Source: Chryseobacterium sp. YIM B08800
Lineage (GTDB): Bacteria > Bacteroidota > Bacteroidia > Flavobacteriales > Weeksellaceae
Assembly (NCBI RefSeq): GCF_026163565.1
Contig: NZ_JAPDKN010000032.1
Span: 1-42,520 of the forward strand
DNA: 42,520 nucleotides
Direction: 5' to 3'
A program made the translations under genes and the position numbers. Below are positions 16,995 to 25,503 of the stretch, piece after piece. Every line of letters starts with the position of its first letter. Within the stretch, counting starts at the first letter, position 1. The notes beneath the pieces were generated by a model. That model searched no databases, was not told the DNA's origin, and saw only the letters and a program-made list of their open reading frames with translations.

Positions 16995-18100
16995 TTAGCA
17001 CGTTTTAAATATAAAAACAAAGTAATCGGGAAGAAAATAATATTCGGGAACCACATCGCCAATGCGGGCGACATACTTTTATTTTCCGAAACCACTTTTA
17101 AAGCTTCAAAAGAGAATACAAATACAAACGCCAAAGAAATACCAATCGCAAGGTTAATTCCCAAACCTCCCCTTTTCTTTTGTGATGAAAGAGAAAGCGC
17201 CAAAAACGTCAGAATAATAATTGAAACCGGCATTGAAGTACGCTGATGCAACTCGTTTAGGTGAGAATTCAGGTTGCTGTTTCCCTTATTTTTTTCACGC
17301 TCAATGAATTTTATAAGCTCCGGAGTTACTTTATTTTGACCTAAAAGTTCGTTTGGAAATAACTCTTCGGGATCTTGGCCGTAATTTTTTTTCAACTCAA
17401 AACCCTGTCCCAGTTTTTCGGGATCATCTTTATTGATGGTCTTTTCCAAATAACTATTCAGCACAAAACTTTTTTTGTCTTCTTGCCAGAAAACATCGGT
17501 TGCTTTAAGTTCATAAATGAGTTTTCTATCTTTATCAAACTTCTGATATAGAAAACCATATCCTCTTTTTTCTCTTTTATTCCAGGAGTTAATGAAAATA
17601 TATTCGGTTTTACTTATCTGCGCAGAAACAGGAGCGGTTCCTAAAATTTTTTCTTTAGCAGCGGCATTGTAAGTATAGGCTTCTAACTGGTTTTTCTTAA
17701 CATTTGCCCAAGGCAAAACAAAGTGATTCACCGTTAAAGAAATAAGAGCAATAAATAAAGAAGTCAGCAAATAAGGTCTTGCAAACCTGTGAAAACTGGC
17801 ACCACTGCTTATGATCGCAACAATCTCGGTATTATTTGCCATTCTTGAGGTAAAATAAATCACCGATATAAAAACAAGAATCGCCAAGAATGTAATCACC
17901 AAATTGATAATCCAATATGGATAAAAGTGAATAAGAAAGTAGGTTAAATCTAATTTAGGATCAATTTCAGTTGCTTTTTCAATTCTTGGAATTTTCTGCT
18001 GAACATCGATTACCAAAACCACAATAGACAGCAATATCAACATGAAACTAAAAGTTCCAAGGTATTTTTTTACGATATATCCGTCTACTATTTTAAGCAT
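16988..18100 (-). CDS. LptF/LptG-type lipopolysaccharide export permease
   Basis: 370 aa of the YjgP/YjgQ family. Hydrophobic segments near the N-terminus (about 14-33, 54-82, 100-125) and C-terminus (about 285-365) surround a large soluble domain (about 130-270), the periplasmic beta-jellyroll of LptF/G. These proteins, with LptB and LptC, extract lipopolysaccharide from the inner membrane. Whether this is the F or the G partner cannot be decided. Downstream of tgt with a 75-nt gap; its stop overlaps birA tail-to-tail. Confidence 0.9.
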   Translation of the reverse strand: MLKIVDGYIVKKYLGTFSFMLILLSIVVLVIDVQQKIPRIEKATEIDPKLDLTYFLIHFYPYWIINLVITFLAILVFISVIYFTSRMANNTEIVAIISSGASFHRFARPYLLTSLFIALISLTVNHFVLPWANVKKNQLEAYTYNAAAKEKILGTAPVSAQISKTEYIFINSWNKREKRGYGFLYQKFDKDRKLIYELKATDVFWQEDKKSFVLNSYLEKTINKDDPEKLGQGFELKKNYGQDPEELFPNELLGQNKVTPELIKFIEREKNKGNSNLNSHLNELHQRTSMPVSIIILTFLALSLSSQKKRGGLGINLAIGISLAFVFVFSFEALKVVSENKSMSPALAMWFPNIIFFPITLFLYLKRANQ

Positions 18101-18175
18101 TTTTATTTATTTTTTAAATAAAATTCCGTCCTATTTTCTATTAAATCCTTCATTCAGGATTTCTCATTTTTATTT

Positions 18176-19306
18176 CTAAAGTCTTTGTCTCAACACAGGA
18201 ACTATAGAATCTTTCCACTGATAGAAATCTCCTGCTAAGATATGTTCTCTTGCCACTTTCACCAAATCTAAATAAAATGCAAGATTATGGATTGATGCAA
18301 TTTGTTTCGCTAAATATTCTTTAGACACAAACAAATGACGCAGATAAGCTTTCGAATATTCCTGATCTACAAAACTTGTCCCAAACTCGTCTAACGGAGA
18401 AAAATCTTTCTTCCATTTTTCGTTTTTCATATTCATCACACCTTGCCAAGTGAAAAGCATAGCATTTCTTGCGTTTCTTGTAGGCATCACACAATCCATC
18501 ATATCGATTCCTAAACCGATTGATTCTAAAATATTCCACGGAGTTCCTACTCCCATCAAATATCTTGGTTTATCTTTTGGCAAAATATCGGTTACCTCAT
18601 CGGTAATTCTGTACATTTCTTCTTCAGGTTCGCCTACAGAAAGTCCGCCAATAGCATTTCCTTCTGCTCCTGCTTCTGCAATAACTTCTGCCGAAATTTT
18701 TCTTAAATCTGAATAAGTAGAACCTTGAACGATTGGGAAGAATCTTTGTTTATAACCGTATAATTCAGGATTTTCTGCATTATAATCGAGACATCTTTTT
18801 AACCAGCGGTGCGTCATCTCCATCGATTTTTTCACCTGATTATATTCTTCAGGATAAGCAACACATTCATCAAAAGCCATAAAGATATCTGCTCCGATTT
18901 GTCTTTGGATTTCCATCGATTTTTCCGGAGTGAACAAATGATAACTTCCATCGATGTGCGATTTGAATTTTACGCCTTCTTCAGACATTTTTCTGCTTCC
19001 TGAAAGAGAAAATACCTGAAAACCTCCTGAGTCGGTAAGAATCGGAAGATCCCAATTCATAAATTTATGCAAACCTCCTGCAGCTTCCATCACTTCCATT
19101 CCCGGACGAAGGTAAAGGTGATACGTATTTCCCAAAATAATCTGAGCTTTAATATCGTCTTTTATTTCTCTTTGGTGAACGGTTTTTACACTTGCTACAG
19201 TTCCTACAGGCATAAAAATCGGTGTTTGAACAGTTCCGTGGTCTGTATTCAAAACTCCGGCTCTTGCTTTGCCTTCTGAGGTTTTTTCTATATTAAAAAA
19301 ATTCAT
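18176..19306 (-). CDS. tgt: tRNA-guanine transglycosylase lacking the zinc cysteines
   Basis: 376 aa. Exchanges guanine at the wobble position of certain tRNAs for the queuine precursor. Substrate-binding TDSGGFQVFS (D92), GGLSVGE and the nucleophile segment DCVMPTRNAR (D271) are intact. The usual zinc site CxCxxC...H is broken: the segment aligned to it reads PLDEFGTSFVDQEYSKAYLR, with F308, T310 and V313 where cysteines are expected, while H340 (SIHNLAFYL) remains. The DNA is in frame and the flanking residues fit the family, so this is not a sequencing slip by appearance. Third gene of the DPM1-DUF4296-tgt-lptF/G run. Confidence 0.93.
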   Translation of the reverse strand: MNFFNIEKTSEGKARAGVLNTDHGTVQTPIFMPVGTVASVKTVHQREIKDDIKAQIILGNTYHLYLRPGMEVMEAAGGLHKFMNWDLPILTDSGGFQVFSLSGSRKMSEEGVKFKSHIDGSYHLFTPEKSMEIQRQIGADIFMAFDECVAYPEEYNQVKKSMEMTHRWLKRCLDYNAENPELYGYKQRFFPIVQGSTYSDLRKISAEVIAEAGAEGNAIGGLSVGEPEEEMYRITDEVTDILPKDKPRYLMGVGTPWNILESIGLGIDMMDCVMPTRNARNAMLFTWQGVMNMKNEKWKKDFSPLDEFGTSFVDQEYSKAYLRHLFVSKEYLAKQIASIHNLAFYLDLVKVAREHILAGDFYQWKDSIVPVLRQRL

Positions 19307-19347
19307 TCTTATACATTTTAACTGCTTTGCGAGAAAGCATTACTTCA

Positions 19348-19722
19348 TTATCGTCTTTCCAGTTTTGGTAATTTTGTATCTTTTAAATCAATATCACCTT
19401 TTATTTTCTTTTCAGACTTCGGGTCTTTTTCTATAATAATTTTCTGGGCATCTTCTACAATCCCCTTCATTTTTTGCTTTACGATATAATAACGGTAACT
19501 CGCAAGAAAATCTTCAGTTTTCACCTCATGATTTTTTAAAATAAATCTTGTTCCGCTTTCTAAATTTGTTTTAGGATAAAGATAGATAACCTGATCATTA
19601 ATCGCCAAATCAGCAATAATTTCTGCCATCTTGGTTTTCCCAACAAGATTTTTCGGTTTATCTATATATTCATTACATGAAAATAAACACATTAAAACAA
19701 AAAAGAAAATCAGCTTTTTCAT
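19348..19722 (-). CDS. DUF4296 lipoprotein
   Basis: 124 aa from the ATG at 19722, which overlaps the stop of the upstream glycosyltransferase gene as ATGA, the sign of translational coupling. A type II signal peptide with lipobox at CLFSC gives a lipidated Cys at about residue 16. The mature part has the DUF4296 pattern: KMAEIIADLAINDQVIYL, then a helix around DFLASYRYYIVKQKM, and a lysine-rich tail. Family function is unknown. It lies between DPM1-like and tgt genes. Confidence 0.85.
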   Translation of the reverse strand: MKKLIFFFVLMCLFSCNEYIDKPKNLVGKTKMAEIIADLAINDQVIYLYPKTNLESGTRFILKNHEVKTEDFLASYRYYIVKQKMKGIVEDAQKIIIEKDPKSEKKIKGDIDLKDTKLPKLERR

Positions 19723-20435
19723 AATCTGTTGATAATTGATTTCCATTTTAAATTTAAAACACCAAACACTGCTTCATGGATGATTCCGCCATTCATTTTA
19801 CTTTCGCCCAAAATTCTGTTGGTAAAAATGATAGGAACCTCTACAATTTTGTATCCTTTTTTGAAAGTTCTGAATTTCATTTCAATCTGAAAACCATACC
19901 CTTTCAATCTTACATTATCTAAACCGATTTCTTCTAAAACTTTTCTTGAGAAACACACAAAGCCCGCCGTTGTATCATGAATTGGAAGACCTAAAATAAA
20001 TCTCACATATTTCGAAGCAAAATAAGAAAGCAAAACTCTTCCCATTGGCCAATTCACAACATTCACTCCTTTAGAATAACGTGATCCAACTGCCATATCT
20101 GCATTTTGGCAGGCTTCAAAAAGTTTTGGTAAATCTTTTGGATCATGAGAAAAATCGGCATCCATCTCAAAAATGTAATCATAATTGTTTTGAAGTGCCC
20201 ATTTAAAACCATGAATATATGCCTTCCCTAAGCCATCTTTAATATGTCTTATGGAAAGATGAAGAGTGTGAGGAAATTTTTTTTGAAGTTCTTTTACAAT
20301 GTCTGCCGTTTTATCTGGCGAAGAATCGTCTACTACCAAGACGTGAAACTCTTCTTCCAATGCAAAAACAGCGGAAATTATATTTTCTATATTCTCCTTT
20401 TCGTTATAGGTCGGAATTATGACGAGTTTTTTCAT
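19719..20435 (-). CDS. DPM1-like polyprenol-phosphate glycosyltransferase
   Basis: 238 aa from the ATG at 20435 (MKKLVIIPTYNEKENI), the family's usual start; a longer frame to 20480 has no support. GT2-type fold: PTYNEKENI nucleotide-binding start, VVDDSSPD, the acceptor/metal motif MDADFSHDP, and GSRYSKG. These enzymes move mannose or a similar sugar from a nucleotide sugar to a lipid phosphate at the cytoplasmic membrane face. No C-terminal membrane helices, as in soluble DPM1. The exact sugar is not readable. First gene of the minus-strand run; divergent from DUF4271. Confidence 0.9.
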   Translation of the reverse strand: MKKLVIIPTYNEKENIENIISAVFALEEEFHVLVVDDSSPDKTADIVKELQKKFPHTLHLSIRHIKDGLGKAYIHGFKWALQNNYDYIFEMDADFSHDPKDLPKLFEACQNADMAVGSRYSKGVNVVNWPMGRVLLSYFASKYVRFILGLPIHDTTAGFVCFSRKVLEEIGLDNVRLKGYGFQIEMKFRTFKKGYKIVEVPIIFTNRILGESKMNGGIIHEAVFGVLNLKWKSIINRL

Positions 20436-20489
20436 TTCAATTTGCAAAGATAGTTTATTTAAGTTTTTTATTTTATACAAAATAATCTA

Positions 20490-20497
20490 TAATTTTG
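20490..20497 (+). promoter_or_regulatory. Possible -7 box before DUF4271
   Basis: TAATTTTG matches TAnnTTTG and ends 13 nt before the TTG start at 20511. No clear -33 partner is seen. Confidence 0.35.
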
Positions 20498-20510
20498 CAA
20501 AAAATTTCCT

Positions 20511-21179
20511 TTGCCATTATTACAAACTTTCAAAAACGAAGTAAGAATACCTGAAAATAATGATTGGGTAGTTTTTATCCTTATCGGCTGCCTTTTTTTG
20601 TACATTTTTATGATGAATGTGATAGAACGTGAAGCCAACCTTAAAGACTTTCTTTTGCAGAAATACTATGATGCAAGCAATAATCTTCCGAGCTGGATAA
20701 TTACTTCGCTTGTTACCGCTTTAAGCTTAAGTGTTCTGGTATCTCAATACATCCCGATTGTGCCCAAATATGTTGCCGATTTCCAACCTTTTGGTTATCA
20801 ACTTAATAAAATAGGATATACTTTAATTATTATTTCACTTTTTTATTTCATCCGAACAGCCTTTGGCTTTTTATTTTACCAAGCGATAGGTGATGGTAAA
20901 AAATGGAGTATTTTTTATTTTACCTCCACAAAATTCCACTTCATTCTTTCAGTTTTACTGATTATTTTGTGTGTAACCCACTACTATTTCCCGATAGACA
21001 GAAATAGCGCATTTATTTATTATATTTATTTTTTCTCTTTTGTGTTCATTTTCAAGGTGTTTTTTTATTTGTTTCACAGAAACAACATCTTACCACAAAA
21101 ATGGTATTATAAATTTTTGTATATTTGCACCCTCCAAATCGCACCACTGTTGATGCTTTGGAAGTTATTATTTATTTAA
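20511..21179 (+). CDS. DUF4271 membrane protein, TTG start
   Basis: 222 aa with six or seven hydrophobic segments (about 19-40, 62-80, 95-125, 143-160, 166-187, 195-222). The N-terminus (PLLQTFKNEVRIPENNDWVV) fits the DUF4271 family. The codon at 20511 is TTG; the first in-frame ATG would remove the first membrane segment, so TTG is preferred. It stops 9 nt before hemD, a pairing common in flavobacteria. Function unknown. Confidence 0.8.
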   Translation: MPLLQTFKNEVRIPENNDWVVFILIGCLFLYIFMMNVIEREANLKDFLLQKYYDASNNLPSWIITSLVTALSLSVLVSQYIPIVPKYVADFQPFGYQLNKIGYTLIIISLFYFIRTAFGFLFYQAIGDGKKWSIFYFTSTKFHFILSVLLIILCVTHYYFPIDRNSAFIYYIYFFSFVFIFKVFFYLFHRNNILPQKWYYKFLYICTLQIAPLLMLWKLLFI

Positions 21180-21188
21180 TAAAAGTAC

Positions 21189-21932
21189 ATGATGAGAATA
21201 AAGTCAATATTGGTTTCTCAACCAGCGCCTAGTGAGTCTTCTCCATATCTGGAAATTGCGAAGAAGGAAAAAATAAAGATTGACTTCCGCCCTTTTATCC
21301 ACGTCGAAGGAGTAGACAACAAAGAACTTAGAACACAGAAAATAGATCTTACGCAATATACCGGTATTATTTTTACCAGTAAAAATGCGATAGACCACTA
21401 TTTCAGGCTTGCTGAAGAATTAAGGTTTGCCGTACCAGACACAATGCGATACATTTGTCAGTCTGAGGCGATTGCCAATTATCTTCAGAAGCATATTGTG
21501 TATAGAAAAAGAAAGATCAGTTTTGGTGAAAAGAACTTTGCCGACCTGTTGCCTCTTTTCAAAAAATTTCCTTCGGAAAAGTACTTATTGCCTTCTTCGG
21601 ATGTTTTGAGCCCGGATATTCCAAAAACTTTGGATGCAGCCAACATCGAATGGACAAGAGCAATTATGTACAGAACGGTTTGCAGTGATTTAACAGACAT
21701 CAACATTAAAGATTACGATATGTTGATTTTCTTTAGCCCGCAAGGAATAAAATCTCTACAGCAAAACTTCCCGGATTTCAAACAGGAAGACACCAAAATA
21801 GGAGTTTTCGGACCTACAACTTCAGCAGCAGCAGAAGATGCAGGTTTAAAAATAGATTTAATGGCTCCAACAAAAGAAACGCCTTCTATGACTATGGCAC
21901 TTGAAAAATACATCAAAAGCCTACACAAATAG
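21189..21932 (+). CDS. hemD: Uroporphyrinogen-III synthase
   Basis: 247 aa with the two-lobed HemD pattern of low sequence conservation: SILVSQPAPSESSPYLEIAK at the start, IIFTSKNAIDHYF (first lobe), YLLPSSDV, and LIFFSPQGIKSLQQNF with IGVFGPTTSAAAEDAGLKID (second lobe). The enzyme closes the tetrapyrrole ring in haem synthesis. Cytoplasmic. It follows DUF4271; a TATATTTG box at 21120-21127 inside the end of DUF4271 could give hemD its own weak promoter. The start could equally be the second Met codon at 21192. Confidence 0.85.
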   Translation: MMRIKSILVSQPAPSESSPYLEIAKKEKIKIDFRPFIHVEGVDNKELRTQKIDLTQYTGIIFTSKNAIDHYFRLAEELRFAVPDTMRYICQSEAIANYLQKHIVYRKRKISFGEKNFADLLPLFKKFPSEKYLLPSSDVLSPDIPKTLDAANIEWTRAIMYRTVCSDLTDINIKDYDMLIFFSPQGIKSLQQNFPDFKQEDTKIGVFGPTTSAAAEDAGLKIDLMAPTKETPSMTMALEKYIKSLHK

Positions 21933-21958
21933 TTTTAAAATATTTGATACAAAACAGC

Positions 21959-21995
21959 CGTCTTTTCGATAAAAAGAAAAGATGGTTTTTTTTTA
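21959..21995 (+). terminator. Intrinsic terminator after hemD
   Basis: 10-bp stem (21959-21968 with 21977-21986, one G-T pair), 8-nt loop, followed by a run of T. Confidence 0.8.
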
Positions 21996-22022
21996 ATTAA
22001 ATTTGAACAAGAATTAACATTA

Positions 22023-24065
22023 ATGAAAGCTCCCACGGCAAAAAAAATAGAAAAAGTACTCGAAATACACGGTGACAGAAGAATTGACAATTATTTCTGG
22101 ATGAATGAAAAAGAAAATCCGGAAGTTATACAATATCTTGAAGAAGAAAATGCCTACGCAGACTTTGTAATGAAAGATTCTGAGGAATTTCAAGAAGAAC
22201 TTTTCGAGGAAATGAAAGCCAGATATAAAAAGGATGATGAGTCTTTGCCTTATTTCTTTAATGAATATTGGTATATCGTGCGTTACGAAGAAGGAAAAGA
22301 ATATCCGATTTTCTGCCGTAAATATAAAACTCTCGAAAACGAAGAGGAAATTGTTCTTGATGTTAATATTCTTGCAGAAGGAGAAGAGTTTTTTGAAGTA
22401 GCCAATGTTGCGGTAAGTCCCAATAACAAATTAGCTTCATTTTCATCAGACAATGTAGGAAGAAGAATTTATACTTTAAATTTTAAAGATTTAAAAACCA
22501 ATGAAATTCTTTCTGATAAAATTGAAAATACAACCGGAAAAGCTGTTTGGGCAAATGATAACGAACATGTTTTCTACATCATAAAAGATGAAAGTTTAAG
22601 AGCTTATAAAGTTTACAGACATAAATTAGGAACCGACACTTCTGAAGATGTTTTGGTTTTCCATGAAGAAGACGAAACTTTTGATGTGAATGTTTTCAAG
22701 ACAAAATCTATGGAATACATTTTCATGGCGAGCTCAAGTACGATTTCAGATGAGCATCATTTTATTCCGGCAAATAATGTTTTTGCAGAATGGAAAGTCA
22801 TTCAGCCAAGAATTGATGATTTAGAATATTCTGTAGAACACTATGAAGATGAATTTTATATTATTACCAATGCAGATGACGCTACCAATTTTAAAATTGT
22901 AAAAGCAAAAATCGACAATTGCGGAATGGAAAACTGGGTAGATGTTATTCCGCATCGTGAAGAAGTTTTATTGGAAGGATTTGAGATTTTTAAAAATTAT
23001 CTCATTCTTGAAGAAAGAAAAGAAGGTTTATTGCAAATAAAAATCATCGACGAAAAAACTCAGGAATCGTATTATTTACCTTTTTCAGACCCAACATATA
23101 CTGCTTATATTGGAACTAATTTAGAATTTGATACCGAAGTTCTTCGTTATGGATATACTTCTTTAACACAGCCAAATTCGACTTACGAGTATAATTTAAA
23201 AGAAAAAACCACCAAGCTTTTGAAAAGACAAGAAGTTTTGGGTGGAAAGTTTTTCCCTGAAAATTATATTTCTGAAAGAATCTGGGCAGACTCAAGAGAT
23301 GGCGAAGAACAAATCCCTATTTCTTTGGTTTATCATAAGGACACAAAAAAATCTGCAGAAACCCCAGTTCTTTTATATGGTTACGGAAGTTATGGTCATA
23401 CAGTTGATGCAAGTTTTTCTAATGTAAGATTATCAATTCTAGACAGAGGATTTATTTATGCCATTGCTCATATTCGTGGTGGAGAATATCTGGGAAGAGA
23501 ATGGTATGAAGATGGAAAAATGCTGTTTAAGAAAAATACATTCTTCGATTTTATTGATGCAGGGAAGCATTTAATTAAAGAAAATTACACCTCTTCAAAG
23601 CATTTGTATGCAATGGGCGGAAGCGCAGGAGGATTATTGGTGGGAGCTGTGATGAATTATGAACCTACTCTATTCAACGGAATTGTAGCGCAGGTTCCTT
23701 TTGTGGATGTAGTTTCTACGATGTTGGACGAAACCATTCCTTTAACAACCGGAGAATACGACGAATGGGGAAATCCGAATGACGAAGAATATTATCATTA
23801 TATGAAAGCATATTCGCCTTATGACAATGTTGAAGCAAAAAATTATCCGCACACATTGATTACGACTGGTTTCCACGATTCTCAGGTGCAATATTGGGAA
23901 CCTGCAAAATGGACCGCAAAACTAAGAGAATTAAAAACAGACAATAATCTTTTGATTTTCAAAACCGACATGAGCTCAGGACACGGTGGTGCAAGTGGAA
24001 GATTTGAATCATTAAAGGAAGACGCATTAGAATATGCATTCTTGCTGAAAATTGACAAAATGTAA
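22023..24065 (+). CDS. Oligopeptidase B-like S9A serine peptidase
   Basis: 680 aa with no signal peptide, so probably cytoplasmic. An N-terminal beta-propeller (about 60-400) covers a C-terminal alpha/beta-hydrolase. Catalytic triad: S534 in GGSAGG, D619 in GFHDSQV and H654 in SSGHGGASGR. The start (APTAKKIEKVLEIHGDRRID) and length fit oligopeptidase B, which cuts short peptides after basic residues; prolyl oligopeptidase is the alternative. Acidic specificity residues cannot be placed with certainty by eye. Own transcription unit after the hemD terminator, possibly with two small genes behind it. Confidence 0.88.
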   Translation: MKAPTAKKIEKVLEIHGDRRIDNYFWMNEKENPEVIQYLEEENAYADFVMKDSEEFQEELFEEMKARYKKDDESLPYFFNEYWYIVRYEEGKEYPIFCRKYKTLENEEEIVLDVNILAEGEEFFEVANVAVSPNNKLASFSSDNVGRRIYTLNFKDLKTNEILSDKIENTTGKAVWANDNEHVFYIIKDESLRAYKVYRHKLGTDTSEDVLVFHEEDETFDVNVFKTKSMEYIFMASSSTISDEHHFIPANNVFAEWKVIQPRIDDLEYSVEHYEDEFYIITNADDATNFKIVKAKIDNCGMENWVDVIPHREEVLLEGFEIFKNYLILEERKEGLLQIKIIDEKTQESYYLPFSDPTYTAYIGTNLEFDTEVLRYGYTSLTQPNSTYEYNLKEKTTKLLKRQEVLGGKFFPENYISERIWADSRDGEEQIPISLVYHKDTKKSAETPVLLYGYGSYGHTVDASFSNVRLSILDRGFIYAIAHIRGGEYLGREWYEDGKMLFKKNTFFDFIDAGKHLIKENYTSSKHLYAMGGSAGGLLVGAVMNYEPTLFNGIVAQVPFVDVVSTMLDETIPLTTGEYDEWGNPNDEEYYHYMKAYSPYDNVEAKNYPHTLITTGFHDSQVQYWEPAKWTAKLRELKTDNNLLIFKTDMSSGHGGASGRFESLKEDALEYAFLLKIDKM

Positions 24066-24091
24066 TTTAATCTAACTCAAATTTCAATGAT

Positions 24092-24274
24092 ATGATACTT
24101 CTTATAATAATGATTACGATCACTGTCATTTACTATCTTATTCAAAGAGACAGGATCATTAGAAATGAAAAGAGGGAGATTTTAAAATTTAAACAGGAAG
24201 AAAAACTTGCCGAACTTCTAAAAAAGGCAAAAGAAGAAGATTTAAAGAAAAAAGAAGAACAAAACAATCTCTAA
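24092..24274 (+). CDS. Small single-pass membrane protein, unknown
   Basis: 60 aa. Residues 1-17 form one hydrophobic segment (ILLIIMITITVIYYLI); the rest is a highly charged helix rich in Lys and Glu (KQEEKLAELLKKAKEE). It lies 26 nt after the peptidase gene on the same strand, in a stretch with no competing ORF. No family recognised. Topology with a cytoplasmic coiled coil is inference. Confidence 0.55.
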   Translation: MILLIIMITITVIYYLIQRDRIIRNEKREILKFKQEEKLAELLKKAKEEDLKKKEEQNNL

Positions 24275-24320
24275 ATAAAATGTATCATTCTAAAAGCTGG
24301 ATGAATACAGACCATATATT

Positions 24321-24662
24321 ATGACAGAAAGTGAAATTTGGCAAAAAATAGAACAATTTTTTATTGAAAATTTTGATACCGAAAAAAACGCTCCGATTGA
24401 AACCTATTTATTCTTAATCGGAGTACAGGAATTGGGAAGCGGACAACAAAAATATACCAAAGATGACAAACTAAACATTCTTCACATTGCCGTTTGTCGT
24501 TTGCTGGAACCTTTCGGATATTTTAAATTTTCACATTACGACGACGACGGTTATCCTCATTTTGAGGAAACGGAAAAGCTTCCGGAACTTAAACCGAACG
24601 AGCAACAAATCCTGATGAAAAAAGCAATCATTCAGTATTTTCAGGATGAGCAATTAATTTGA
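24321..24662 (+). CDS. Conserved-looking cytoplasmic protein, unknown
   Basis: 113 aa, acidic, no signal peptide or membrane segment. The composition is helical with a central segment IGVQELGSGQQKYTKDDKLN followed by ILHIAVCRLLEPFGYFKF and a final helix. I cannot assign a family. It lies 46 nt after the small membrane protein and ahead of a strong terminator, so it may be the last gene of the peptidase unit. Confidence 0.65.
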   Translation: MTESEIWQKIEQFFIENFDTEKNAPIETYLFLIGVQELGSGQQKYTKDDKLNILHIAVCRLLEPFGYFKFSHYDDDGYPHFEETEKLPELKPNEQQILMKKAIIQYFQDEQLI

Positions 24663-24690
24663 AAATGAGAGAATTTGAAAATTGGTTAAT
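24661..24690. repeat. Short dispersed GAAAATGAGA-AATTTG element
   Basis: GAAAATGAGAGAATTTGAAA resembles, in inverted form, the segments at 24790-24838 and 31785-31818. Low-complexity, so modest confidence. Confidence 0.35.
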
Positions 24691-24697
24691 TACATAA

Positions 24698-24737
24698 AAA
24701 ATGGAGAGTAAGTTTTTACTTTCCATTTTGTTTTTTT
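24698..24737 (+). terminator. Intrinsic terminator
   Basis: 14-bp stem (24698-24711 with 24716-24729, one G-T pair) followed by G and a seven-T run. Confidence 0.8.
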
Positions 24738-24789
24738 AGAAATCATCAGTTGAAGTAAATTTTCAAAAAATCACATAGAGTTTTTTTCA

Positions 24790-24838
24790 ATTAATAATTT
24801 TCAAATTAACACATTCTCAAATTTTCAAATTTTCAACT
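24790..24838. repeat. TTTTCAAATT-rich repeat tract
   Basis: Repeated TTTTCAAATT/TCTCAAATT units that run into the 3' end of the SRPBCC gene; inverted relative to the tract at 24661. Confidence 0.35.
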
Positions 24839-25322
24839 TACTAAAAATCTCTTCCAGCTGGTTTAAACCCATTTTAAAACCTTCTTCAAAGCCCATTTCC
24901 AATTGTTTTTTCATATCATCTTCAGAATTGAAATGAATGTTGAGAGAAATTTTCGTTCCTTGCTCAACTCCTGTAAAACCAATCAGCCATTGTGTTTGCG
25001 GAAATCTCTCGTCAACATTTCCATTGGCATCACAAAAAGCATCAATCCCATCTACACTTCTATGCTCATCTATTTTACCGTATTTTACCAGCGAAAATAT
25101 TTTTTCTCCTTCCGGTCCGTTCATAGAATATAACCAGACTCCACCTTCTTGAAAATCTAATTTTTCGGTTTCACATTTCCAGGGTTTGGGAGCCCACCAC
25201 AGATCCAGTAATTCTGGTTTTGTAAAATACTCCCACACTTTCGATACTTCGGCAGAATAGATCTTCATCACATAAATACTTTTGGTATGAAAATCTTGAT
25301 TAAAAACAATTTTTGAGCTCAT
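24825..25322 (-). CDS. SRPBCC / AHSA1-type domain protein
   Basis: 165 aa, one START-like ligand-binding fold: VMKIYSAEVSKVWEYFTKPE, LLDLWWAPKPW, EGGVWLYSMNGPEG, and a C-terminal helix MGFEEGFKMGLNQLEEIF. The AHSA1 (activator of Hsp90 homologue) family in bacteria mostly has unknown roles, often stress- or lipid-related. Soluble, cytoplasmic. Stands alone, divergent from the sensor kinase gene. Confidence 0.85.
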   Translation of the reverse strand: MSSKIVFNQDFHTKSIYVMKIYSAEVSKVWEYFTKPELLDLWWAPKPWKCETEKLDFQEGGVWLYSMNGPEGEKIFSLVKYGKIDEHRSVDGIDAFCDANGNVDERFPQTQWLIGFTGVEQGTKISLNIHFNSEDDMKKQLEMGFEEGFKMGLNQLEEIFSKLKI

Positions 25323-25503
25323 AGTTATTTTGATTTTGGTTAATAATTATCACAAGTTTCTTTAAGAAAATTAGTCAAAATTTATAATAAAATGTTAAAA
25401 GCTTTATTTTTAAGAAAAAATAAACAATATTTTGGCGCATTTTTTGTTTATCAAATCTTAAAATGAGTAATTTTAACATTCACAACTTTAATTTTCCAAT
25501 GCA

